Shown in pieces: positions 55,828 to 64,000 of a stretch of 64,000 nucleotides of DNA (within the stretch, counting starts at the first letter, position 1; each line of letters opens with the position of its first letter). Source of the DNA: Sphaerosporella brunnea (lineage: Eukaryota; Ascomycota; Pezizomycetes; Pezizales; Pyronemataceae); assembly GCA_008704415.1 (NCBI GenBank), contig VXIS01000064.1:62001-126000 (forward strand), written 5' to 3'. The notes under the pieces are model-generated. The model worked only from the letters and a program-made list of their open reading frames with translations, was not told the origin of the DNA and made no database searches. Position numbers and translations under genes: made by a program.

Positions 55828-57585
55828 ATGGGACGTGCCAGATTTCAACCTAGAACGCGACCAGCCTTGCGCTGGCGACGACAGCTCTTTGTGAAAATTG
55901 GCGTGATAGCCTTGTTTTCCTCCATTATCCTCCTCCTCATATTCCCATCCTTCCGGGACATCCTGCTACCCAGCCTCGGTCTCGGCTTCATTCTCCGAGA
56001 TGATCCACTACTGAACACAGTCAAGCACTACGACCTGTCGGACACACAAGGCACAGCACGAGGCTGGGAGCGGGGCGAGCGTATCCTGTTTTGCGTTCCG
56101 CTTCGCGATGCGGAGGTCCACCTTCCAATGTTCTTTGGGCATATGCGAAACTTTACATACCCGCACCACCTGATCGATCTTGCGTTCCTGGTATCGGACT
56201 CGAAGGATCAAACGCTAGCAAAGTTGAAGGAGAATCTCGAGGCGCTCCAAAATGATCCAGATGACAAGATACCTTTTGGAGAGATCTCGCTCATCGAAAA
56301 AGATTTCGGCCAGAAGGTTAAGCAGGACGTCGAGAACAGACACGGCTTTGCCGCTCAGGCGAGCAGAAGAAAGACCATGGCGCAGGCACGGAACTGGCTG
56401 CTGAGCGCTGCGTTGCGGCCGTATCACACTTGGGTTTACTGGAGGGATATCGACGTGGAAACTGCTCCCGCGACTATTTTGGAGGATCTCATGAGGCACA
56501 ACAAGGATGTCATTGTACCCAGTAGGTTTCCCCATCTGCAGTTTGGAATTTTTGGAGGACATTGCATTGTGCCAGCATGATGAGTCGCTATATAAGGGTA
56601 GTTGTTCGAGAAGTCAATTGCCTTCCATGAGAGCTTGCATTTGCTTCACCGGCGCACTGATGCTAGTTTCGTGCCTACAAACTTATGAGCGGAATTTGAT
56701 TGTTTGCACACATGAACATTTACTGATGCTCTCTAGATGTCTGGCGTCCTCTTCCTGACTGGCTCGGTGGTGAACAACCTTACGATCTCAATTCCTGGCA
56801 GGAGTCCGAAACCGCTCTCGCGCTTGCCGACACTCTCGACGAAGATGCCGTTATTGTCGAGGGTTACGCTGAGTACGCCACCTGGCGGCCTCACTTGGCC
56901 TACCTTCGCGACCCTTACGGCGACCCAGACGTAGAGATGGAGATCGACGGAGTTGGTGGTGTTAGTATCCTCGCGAAGGCTAAGGTTTTCCGTGCTGGCG
57001 TCCACTTCCCGGCGTTCTCCTTCGAAAAGCATGCCGAAACGGAAGGGTTTGGCAAGGTACGCCTCACCAACAACGTCCTTGCTAGATTATCAAGCTAATA
57101 CCAAATAGATGGCCAAGCGCATGCGTTTCTCCGTCGTCGGCCTGCCGCATTACACTATCTGGCATCTGTACGAGCCGTCTGCTGACGATCTCAAGCATAT
57201 GGAGCGTATGGAAGAGGAACGTAAGAGCAAGGAAGCCGCCGAGAAGGCCGAAAAGGAACGCCAGGCGAAGCTGATGGAGAACTACGACGACCCTAAGGCC
57301 CAGTGGGAAAAGGACAAGCAGCAGATTGAGAACGCCGCTCTCGAAGCTAAGAAGGCTGAGGAGAACAAGGACAAGAATCTTGTCGGAGGTGCTGCTGGCC
57401 CGCACGCGCACGCCGGGGAAGGGGAGGCGCAGGGAAAGAGTGGAAATCAGCCGGCGAAGGTGGGTGGAAACGTCTAATCTGCCGGATGATTGGGCAACAC
57501 AACTGATTCATTACGACAGGGGGACGAGAACGGGCTCGTGGATACGGCTGGTAACAACGTACAAAAGCCCGCGGTGAAGGCATAA
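55828..57585 (+). CDS. ANP1: Anp1-type mannosyltransferase (mannan polymerase II subunit)
   Basis: Exons 55828-56521, 56737-57056 and 57109 onward. A short cytosolic tail and signal anchor (FVKIGVIALFSSIILLLIF) are followed by the GT62 domain: RILFCVPLRDAEVHLPMFF, LIDLAFLVSDSKD, RKTMAQARNWLL, the DxD-type YWRDIDVE, VIVPNVWRPLPDWLG, then YDLNSWQES, VIVEGYAEY and LDEDAV. WRPLP and the middle DFGQ phrase favour Anp1 over Mnn9/Van1. It extends N-glycan mannan backbone in the Golgi. A Lys/Glu-rich coiled tail follows. Unspliced, the frame ends at 57477; a GTGGGT donor at about 57459 and a CTGAT branch with CAG at about 57520 allow a last exon ending VQKPAVKA at 57585, which I prefer. Intron 1 is 215 bp, long for this window. 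Confidence 0.88.
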
Positions 57586-57969
57586 GTAATAAATAGACTG
57601 GATCGGATGGGGTAGACGGTGTTGGCTTATAATGCTCTTTTTTATTATCATTATGTTTTCCCTATATGTCCCCTAGCTGGCTTGGTTTGACTGGTGATGA
57701 CGATAAAAGATCTTGGGGGCGCGTTGTGTATCATGTTGAACCTTTTTTTTCTCTCTCTTTATGTTGTCATATTGTCTGTACTCTCTTCTTTTCTGGTCAA
57801 TTAACATGATTGTGCAATGAAAGCATTATTTTGCTCTTACACTTACTCGCTGGCGAGCCGACCACTTGATATCAAAGCCCACCATTGCCAATCATATCGT
57901 TCGATCGCCCGCGGCACTGTGATCTCGCGGCGCAAAGGGTAATTGTTTTTCCATTCCGGACCGTTGACC

Positions 57970-58526
57970 TCAAGGTTCCGCCGCTGGCAGCAACGCCGCG
58001 GCATGCTTACCACCACCCGTCTGCTCCCTGTAGACTCATCAGCCCCCCCCCCCCCCCCTCGAGCCGTAGAAGCAGAAACATACCCAAAAAGCGCCTTAAA
58101 CTCGGGCAACCTCTTTCTAGCCAGATAAATTGTGACCACGGGGACCTTCCTCATCTTCTTTTCCTTCAAGGGCACAAACAGGTCCTCATCCTCGTCCTTC
58201 TCCAGTTCCGCCGCCTTCCGCTTATTCGTCTTGTTCCCCCGTGGCTTCACGGCCGCGGCCACCTCCTCCTCCGCACTCGATAGCGATGTGTATTGATACC
58301 ACGCCAATCCCCGCTCCGAGAGCAGCCGCTTCGAGATCTCGATGATGCTGATCGCTTTGGTTATTACTTGGGCATTGGCGGAAACGCTGATTACGCCATC
58401 GGAGGCATCGGAGGAAGCATCGGCGAGGTGGGAGACGATTCGCTGCGTCTTGGAGGAGATCTTGTGCGATGAGATTATGTTTAGCGTTGGGATTGGGTGT
58501 TCGGAGGTGCTGGTCATGGCGGACAT
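57970..58526 (-). CDS. Alba-domain RNA/DNA-binding protein (RNase P/MRP-type subunit possible)
   Basis: Exons 58526-58084 and 58027-57970 encode 166 residues. The Alba fold is seen as IPTLNIISSHKISSKTQRIV, then VISVSANAQVITKAISIIEI and the closing KVPVVTIYLARKRLPEFKAL. A Lys/Glu-rich loop (KPRGNKTNKRKAAELEKDED) is inserted before the last strands. Splicing at GTATGT...CTGATGAGTCTACAG removes a 16-G homopolymer from the message and ends the protein GGGKHAAALLPAAEP; reading through instead gives an odd 90-residue tail. Alba proteins of this type include the Rpp20/Rpp25 (Pop7/Pop6) pair of RNase P/MRP; which one this is, or whether it is a general Alba, cannot be told. Confidence 0.75.
58043..58058. 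repeat. 16-C homopolymer within Alba-gene intron
   Basis: Sixteen C on the plus strand (G in the gene). Falls inside the proposed intron, which explains how such a slippery tract can be tolerated. Confidence 0.85.
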
Positions 58527-58996
58527 GTTGCTGATGGTAGTGGTGGTGGTGGGAGAGTCGCGTGCGTGGGGGTGTTTTTGCAGACGCGTTGAGGTACGGT
58601 ACGACGCTAAATCTTCGAGTCCGCACCTGAAGTACATGCGCTTAAATCAATGAGGGAAAATTGGCCCCTTGGACTGGCTGTTTATGTCGCTGACGATCGT
58701 GCAGCTGCGTGTCAATTTCATCGTCAACTCCGCGATTTAGCCCTCGAGGAGCCAGACGAAAAGCGATATTTCGCGGAAACTCCAGATTCCATCTGGGAAA
58801 TTTCTGCCCATTTATCAGGTGATTTGAAATTGATCACCCGGTTCTGAATCAGACGTATTCCGTTGTTAGACTGTCAGATCGCTGCTACATAGGTCCAATT
58901 GCGCCCGTCCAGACACCACCGGACGATGAGGCAGTTGAAATTTCAACAACCATCTTCGCGGATTGGCCAAAAAAAAAAAAGAAAAAAGAAAGTTAA
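58527..58996. other. Spacer between Alba gene and tRNA-Leu
   Basis: 470 bp with an A-run (58969-58980) which in the minus sense is the pol III terminator zone of the tRNA. No gene seen. Confidence 0.5.
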
Positions 58997-59099
58997 TGAC
59001 AGGAGTGGGACTTGAACCCACGCTCAGTTTCCCGAACCAGGAGATTGGATATTAAGGTAAACCTTAACCTGGCGCCATAACCAACTCGGCCATCCTGCC
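58997..59099 (-). tRNA. tRNA-Leu (anticodon AAG) with 19-nt intron
   Basis: 103 nt. Same fold as the other two copies: acceptor GGCAGGA/TCCTGTC, T8, anticodon stem CCAGG/CCTGG, variable arm TTCGG/CTGAG, T arm GTGGG/CCCAC, discriminator A. Loop TT-AAG-G; the anticodon lies at 59063-59065. The intron word CCTTAA pairs with TTAAGG of the loop, normal for pre-tRNA-Leu introns. A and B boxes are intact and T-runs follow. This is the reference against which the AGG copies are judged. Confidence 0.93.
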
Positions 59100-59561
59100 T
59101 GAGTGGTAACAAGTCAACTGCTGCATTTGAGCGTTGGAGGGCAATTAATACAGGTGGTGACGATGGCAGCACTTTCCATCTTGCCTGCAAGATTCATTTT
59201 CTACTGTTTATAGGCCATATCTAAAGGACATGTCGTGATATGTGGGTAGATCTGGCTTTCGTACTAGAATGATCACTCGTTCTTTCGCAGTGTTCGTCCC
59301 CTTGTCACATAATGTGCATGTGAATAAAACCAATGCCCCCCATCACCCGCAAAAGAAACACACCTACTACCACATCACAAAGCAAACCTTTGATATTCAC
59401 TTTGATCGCCCAGCCCATTCGATTTATTGCTGCCTGCGCACGCGACCAAAAAAAGTCTTGTCTTTCACAAGCCAATCGACGATTAGTGCCGGTCGGCTAT
59501 CTCCACAATTCGCTAGATGTCCCCCGCCGTGGCCGTCCCCTAGCCCCCCCCCCCCCCCTTT
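59100..59561. other. Spacer between tRNA-Leu and small membrane protein gene
   Basis: About 460 bp with a C-run (59545-59558) immediately before the next start codon. No gene recognised. Confidence 0.5.
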
Positions 59562-60352
59562 ATGGCGCCGACCCCAAAATCCCTCTGGTGGTTCCGTCTT
59601 CCGCCGGACTACGACACCGCGCCGAGCGAATCTGCATTCCTAACGGTGCTGGTGGTATTCTCATTTTTTGGCCTCTGCTTCCTGGTGGTGGCAACGTGGA
59701 TCCGCTGCGTCACCGGCGTGTCTCCGCCGCGCCGCTCTTCGTCGCGGGAACGGCGCCAACGAAGGCGTGGTGGAGGGGGATTTCAGGGTACCTATTTCCA
59801 TCAATCTACTTACTCTGAATGCTGCGCATTGAGTCGAGTAGGAAGTGTTGCGCTGACGCTTGTTGTGCAGAATGGTATCGTCGCCGCCGCTCCGCTCCGC
59901 CACCTGTGATCCCGCCGCAAAAACAGTGGGATAAGAAGCGAGGAGGTGATGGTGGAAGAGGGGGAGGGGCGTGTGCATCCCTGCTCGCAGCCGCAGGTCC
60001 AAAGGCGGTGGGTGTTGGTGGTGGTGGTGGTGGTGGTTACAACACATTTTCTCCCAGCCAGCAGCAGCAGCGGCGCGCAAGCACGCCATCGCTCTCGGGA
60101 AGCCCCAGCGCCAAGCGGGACATGATACGGCGGTCGTGGAGTATGCCTACCCCGAGCGGGGTGGGGAACCACAAGATTTTCAAGAGCGCTGGCAGACGCA
60201 AGCGCGAGTTTCGGGGGAGGAAGAAGAGTGATGCTGGTGGTGGACATGCGCAGATTCGCGCGTGGAGTTCGTCTGGAGCCAGGGGGTGGAGAGGATATGA
60301 GAGAGGGTTGGATGTGGTTGTTGAAGAAGCGGGATCTACACCAGAGAGGTAG
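59562..60352 (+). CDS. Single-pass membrane protein with basic, Gly/Ser-rich tail, hypothetical
   Basis: Exons 59562-59787 and 59871-60352 join in phase (GTACCT donor, CTGAC branch word, CAG acceptor) and encode 235 residues. The N-terminus MAPTPKSLWWFRLPPDYD leads to one hydrophobic helix (AFLTVLVVFSFFGLCFLVVATW). The C-terminal 170 residues are basic and disordered: Arg-rich (RRSSSRERRQRRR), Gly-rich, a QQQQ run, then SMPTPSGVGNHKIF and further Arg/Lys stretches. Topology is probably N-out with a cytosolic tail. I do not recognise the family. Confidence 0.65.
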
Positions 60353-61331
60353 GATCGATTTTTATGATATAATGGCATTTTTTGGAATAGGTTTTCTTTG
60401 GTTGGATACCTTTTTCTTTCCTTTTCTTCGGTTTGAACTTGGGAAGTGGGCTCGGGGAGTATTTGGTTGAAAAATAAATAAGAATGGCCTCGATCTCTGT
60501 GATTGCCGGGAAAAGCAGTGATTTGGCTCACCTGTGGTCATGTGCGAGGTATACTATCACGTTCAGCCTCATTATCGCCAGCGAGAACAGGTCAAAGTAA
60601 ATGTTTCGGTTCGGTGGGGGATGGCAAACCACACGGCAGCAAGAAGAGAAGCATTACGAGATACCTATGTATTGCAAACTCTTCGATCGATGCACTACAC
60701 GTCCCACAGAAAAAGACCGGAGGAGAGTGCAGCAATCTACAAGTTCTCAACAGCAATTGCAGCAAGCAATAACACGCCGCAAAAGGAACCCCAACAAGAC
60801 TAAAAGATGAAAACGAAAACACCCCCCAAACCAATAAGGAAAAAAAAAAAGCAAAAGAAAAAACCATAAGCCTTGTAACCACCTTTCCATTCCCTCATCA
60901 GTTCCCGTAAAAGGATTAGGTACATCGTCGAATATGGGTAAAGCCATCTGCAAAACAACCCCCTCCCCCAATGGCATCTCTCCTCTCCTCTCTGAAGCCA
61001 AGCAAAAACACAAAAGATGCGCCGTTGCTCAGCCAAAACCCGTACTCCGAACAATGAACCCTCCAAAAACAAAGGAAGACATGCAGATGCAGGCAGACAA
61101 AGCAGTAAGATATAGAGAACTCCATCCCTAACCATGTGCAATGAAACAGAAAATGAAAATCAACAGAACAAACGGAAAAAAAATTGTACGACAAAACCAA
61201 GCAAACCAGCGACAATCAGATGCTCATTCATTGACTTTTGCAAGGAACAAGGCAGGCGTGGCCGTCGATGAAGGACAATTGAGATACATTACGGTATGAA
61301 TCTCATCCGTGCAAGGCTGAGGCTTGGCGGA
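60353..61331. other. Intergenic region, A-rich
   Basis: About 980 bp, convergent 3' ends of the small membrane protein gene and the large low-complexity gene. A-runs at 60841-60851 and elsewhere. No gene supported. Confidence 0.5.
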
Positions 61332-64000
61332 TTACGCCTCGTCAGGCTTCTTTCCGCGGCCATAAGTGCTGTTGTTGTTGGCATAGTTGCCACGACCATT
61401 CCTCTTTCTCTGGGGCCTGTTGTTGCGCCTATCATATCCATGGACACGGACCTGCAGGGGCATTTCCTTGTACTCAACCGTACCAGGGATGTAAACAGGA
61501 ATGAACTTGGATCCCTCAGGGTTGGTAAAGTCCTTCGCATTGAACGGGGTGTAGATGGAGGCAGACTGGACGTTATCCTTGGGGACCTTCTGCTTGGCAC
61601 CACCCTTGGCCGGAGAAGCGATGGTAGGCTGAGCAACGGCTCCAAAAGAGTGGGCCATACGAGGAAGTCTGACGGTGGGAGTGGAGCCAAAGTCTTGCTG
61701 AAACAGATCGGTGAAGAACTGCTCGCTGTCAGGAATGGTCGACATGGGCAACGGCTGGCCGGTAGTTGTCGGCGTGCTAACGTCGTTGGTAGCCGCATCA
61801 GCCTGGTGAGGCAAGGAAACCGTTGGGGTCTCCGGAGTGGCCTCGTAGGAGGGTTTTGATCGAGGGGCAAAACTCTTGGGAGCACCGTTCTTGACCAGTT
61901 CAGTGGCAGGATGCTCAAGTATGCCGAGAATTGCGCGCTGAACATGTTCAATGGCGCTAACACCAGCAGCAGCCGGTCCATGGGTAGCCGCCACGCGCTT
62001 GCTGGGAGGAAGTTGAACGCGAGCGACAAGGCGATCTCCATTGACAGGGTGATCGGCAGACATAGGAGGGGGGGGAGAGGCAACGCGCGAAGGAATAGCG
62101 TCCGGTGAGATACACTTGTTAGAAACCAGGGGGAAATGGCGAGAAGCCTTGTTGGAGGGACCCTTAGGAAAATCACCGCTCAGTTTGATATTGGTCTTGA
62201 GATCCTTGACGTCCGCGATGTCGCTTGCCTGGATATCCTTGGTGCTCTCGACGGTATCGGCCTTTTTGAGATCATTGCTACCGATTTCCTTGGTGGACTT
62301 GGAGATGAACGACAGCTCACCGTCGTCACCAAGCTTATATTCCTTGAATTGCTCCACCAGCTGATATTCCTGGCGCGGACGCTGATATTTTATTCCGGTA
62401 GCCTCCTCTTCGGCCTTACGAGCCATGTTGGCGATGCGGTTCTGCTCGCGGGTAGCAGCCTCATCGGCTACTATATTGGAGGCAAGGTTATTCCAGCGGT
62501 TGACAGCTTCAGTGCGTTCATCCTTGGAAATCTTGGTGCCGATAGGGGAAGTGGAAGGACCGCACTGGCTGCCACGGTCGTTGGGGACGTAGCGGTTGTT
62601 CTGGAAAGTTCCATGAGGACGGACGGTGTTCTGGCCGTTTTGCTGACCGTTGTTGTAACCATTAATGCGGCCGTTGGTGTAACTGTTCTGAACGTTGCGA
62701 GCACTGTTGTAGTTGTTGTAACGAGGATTATTGCCGTAGCGCGAACCATCTCCAACAGGGCGAGAATGGTCATCTGCAGCGGGATGTGAACGATCGCCAA
62801 CGGCGCCATAAGGACTGCCAGCAGGCTGGGATCCCCACTTGTCGTCAGTATTTCCAGCGGGTTGCGAGCCCCACTTGGTGTTTCCGGCGGGACCAGACTT
62901 CCAAGACTGGTTGCGGTTGTTGTAGGTGGAATTGTTGTATCCGTTTCCGTTGCTGTCGTTCATAGGCGCAGAAGGCTTGCGCGGCTGAGGAGAGCGACGC
63001 TGTTGTTGAGACATGTCGGAGTCTTGATGAATGTCTTGCGACGGGTAGTCAAGGGAGGAAGAGTTGTCGAAAGGTTGTAGAGTGTCAGAAGACGGAAGCA
63101 GTCGTTGAGTGGGAGAAGTTTGGGGGAAGGAAGTAGTGGGCTGATTGGAGGTAGTAGGTTGGTGGGAGGTAGTGGTAGAGTGGGAAGAGATGGGAGAAGT
63201 TGAGCGCACAAAAGTAGGTTGGCGAACGTATCTGTCGGCGAAATTTGAGGCTTGGCGGGTCGAGGTGTCGTGATGTCGTTCCAGAGTGAATTGACGTTGA
63301 GAGTGACTTGTCGATGCTGGACCGGCTGGAAATTGATGTTGAAGTATTGAGGGCTGTTGATGATGTTGCGGTACTGGCTCAGCCTTGCGATCTCGCTCGC
63401 TTAATTCCTGTGCCTTAGCAGCCGCTTCCTTGTCCGCTGCCTCCTTTTTCGCTGCCTCCCTTTCCTTCTCTTCCTTCTCTTTTGCCAGTCTCTCTAATTG
63501 TTCCAGTTTGGTTTTGAGCCGCTCCCTCTTGGCAGCCTCTTCCTTCTCCTCTTCCTCCTGTCTACGTTTCCTTGCCAATTCGCGAGCCTCCTTCATGACA
63601 CGCTCCTGCTTGGCTATAAGATCCTCTGCTGACTCTTCAGGGACCTGCGGAGCCGGCGGGTGGATTTCTTGCTGTACGTTGGGAGGAGGAACATGAGCTG
63701 GGCCATTGGGCACGACCGGCCGAGTGACGGGCGATGCATTTGACATTGTGGGTGAGATCTCTCTATGGCCCTGGAATGGGGGCTGGATCCCGTAGGAGCC
63801 ATGTTGGCGTAGAGACCCATGGTGGTCGTCGAAGGGGTTGCTGTAGACTGGCCTCTCACGAGCAAAACCCAGCTCATCCGGAGTAGGAGGCTCGGCAGCG
63901 TAACGTGAAAACGAAACTTTACGACCACCCACACTCCCACTTCCGCCACTAACGTTAGAGGAAGCCCTTCTCCGCCTAAAGTCATCCGGACGGTGGCTAG
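61332..64000 (-). CDS. Large low-complexity coiled-coil protein, 5' end beyond window
   Basis: An uninterrupted minus-strand frame runs from the right edge of the window to the stop at 61332, at least 888 residues, with no in-frame ATG near the edge, so the start lies outside. Order: RRRRASSNVSGGSGS and RKVSFSRYAAEPPTPDELGF at the visible N-terminus; a charged coiled coil (KEARELARKRRQEEEEKEEA and onward, about 110-190); Gln/Ser/Thr-rich disorder; an Asn/Tyr/Gly-rich stretch; a second helical segment (AVNRWNNLASNIVADEAATR) and a C-terminal block (SASIYTPFNAKDFTNPEGSK then VYIPGTVEYKEMPLQVRVHG) that looks conserved. It ends in an Arg/Asn/Gly-rich RNA-binding-like tail. Family not recognised; a cytoplasmic RNA-granule type of role would be only a guess. 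Confidence 0.75.
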   Translation of the reverse strand, partial: SHRPDDFRRRRASSNVSGGSGSVGGRKVSFSRYAAEPPTPDELGFARERPVYSNPFDDHHGSLRQHGSYGIQPPFQGHREISPTMSNASPVTRPVVPNGPAHVPPPNVQQEIHPPAPQVPEESAEDLIAKQERVMKEARELARKRRQEEEEKEEAAKRERLKTKLEQLERLAKEKEEKEREAAKKEAADKEAAAKAQELSERDRKAEPVPQHHQQPSILQHQFPAGPASTSHSQRQFTLERHHDTSTRQASNFADRYVRQPTFVRSTSPISSHSTTTSHQPTTSNQPTTSFPQTSPTQRLLPSSDTLQPFDNSSSLDYPSQDIHQDSDMSQQQRRSPQPRKPSAPMNDSNGNGYNNSTYNNRNQSWKSGPAGNTKWGSQPAGNTDDKWGSQPAGSPYGAVGDRSHPAADDHSRPVGDGSRYGNNPRYNNYNSARNVQNSYTNGRINGYNNGQQNGQNTVRPHGTFQNNRYVPNDRGSQCGPSTSPIGTKISKDERTEAVNRWNNLASNIVADEAATREQNRIANMARKAEEEATGIKYQRPRQEYQLVEQFKEYKLGDDGELSFISKSTKEIGSNDLKKADTVESTKDIQASDIADVKDLKTNIKLSGDFPKGPSNKASRHFPLVSNKCISPDAIPSRVASPPPPMSADHPVNGDRLVARVQLPPSKRVAATHGPAAAGVSAIEHVQRAILGILEHPATELVKNGAPKSFAPRSKPSYEATPETPTVSLPHQADAATNDVSTPTTTGQPLPMSTIPDSEQFFTDLFQQDFGSTPTVRLPRMAHSFGAVAQPTIASPAKGGAKQKVPKDNVQSASIYTPFNAKDFTNPEGSKFIPVYIPGTVEYKEMPLQVRVHGYDRRNNRPQRKRNGRGNYANNNSTYGRGKKPDEA

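Noticed and set aside
57843..58083. Long C-terminal read-through of the Alba gene to 57843
   Set aside because: It would translate a 16-G run and an unrelated tail; the GTATGT...CTACAG intron gives a better end at 57970.
1..64000. CRISPR array, prokaryotic operon features, secondary-metabolite cluster
   Set aside because: The window is eukaryotic; no regularly spaced direct repeats, and no PKS, NRPS or terpene synthase genes were found.

Overview
The window is fungal nuclear DNA. Protein-coding genes carry many short introns (about 39-80 bp, usually GTRNGY at the 5' end and a CTRAY branch motif before YAG). The gene set (KEI1, CHO2, RPO41, ANP1, a Git3-type GPCR, an F-box/ankyrin protein) points to a filamentous ascomycete (Pezizomycotina); the class cannot be fixed from sequence alone. 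Gene density is modest: about 19 protein-coding host genes, three tRNA genes, one full-length LTR retrotransposon and one broken DNA-transposon gene. Exon joins below were built by hand from frame, splice signals and family alignment from memory, with no transcript evidence.

Layout. 0-10 kb: 7-TM protein, XAP5/FAM50, HEI10-like RING protein, SNF8 (ESCRT-II), TenA-like protein, a small membrane protein and a leucine-type tRNA. 10.8-16.7 kb: mitochondrial RNA polymerase and an unrecognised acidic protein. 16.7-21.8 kb: about 5 kb without a convincing gene. 21.8-28.6 kb: Git3-like GPCR and CHO2. 30.2-36.6 kb: Ty3/gypsy chromovirus with identical 175-bp LTRs and a TGGCA target duplication. 37.5-40.9 kb: LAMTOR5-like protein, GC-rich inverted modules, a decayed pogo/Fot1-like transposase and an F-box/ankyrin protein. 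42.8-53.5 kb: KEI1, a second tRNA, tRNase Z, ULA1, TYW1 and RPB11. 55.8-64 kb: ANP1, an Alba-domain protein, a third tRNA, a small membrane protein and the 3' part of a large low-complexity gene that leaves the window.

The most unusual signal is the tRNA set. Three 103-nt, intron-containing, long-variable-arm (leucine-type) tRNA genes lie within 50 kb. One has the normal Leu anticodon AAG. The other two have AGG, a proline anticodon, on the same leucine-type body, and one of these two is structurally intact. If charged with leucine it would read Pro codons as Leu. By coincidence or not, tRNase Z (tRNA 3' processing) starts 326 bp downstream of that intact variant gene and TYW1 (tRNA-Phe wybutosine synthesis) follows.

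Other notable points are a canonical-looking -1 slippery heptamer in the gag/pol overlap, a single-base frameshift in the RNase H part of an otherwise young retrotransposon, and an AUG-less mitochondrial-presequence-like extension in frame upstream of tRNase Z.
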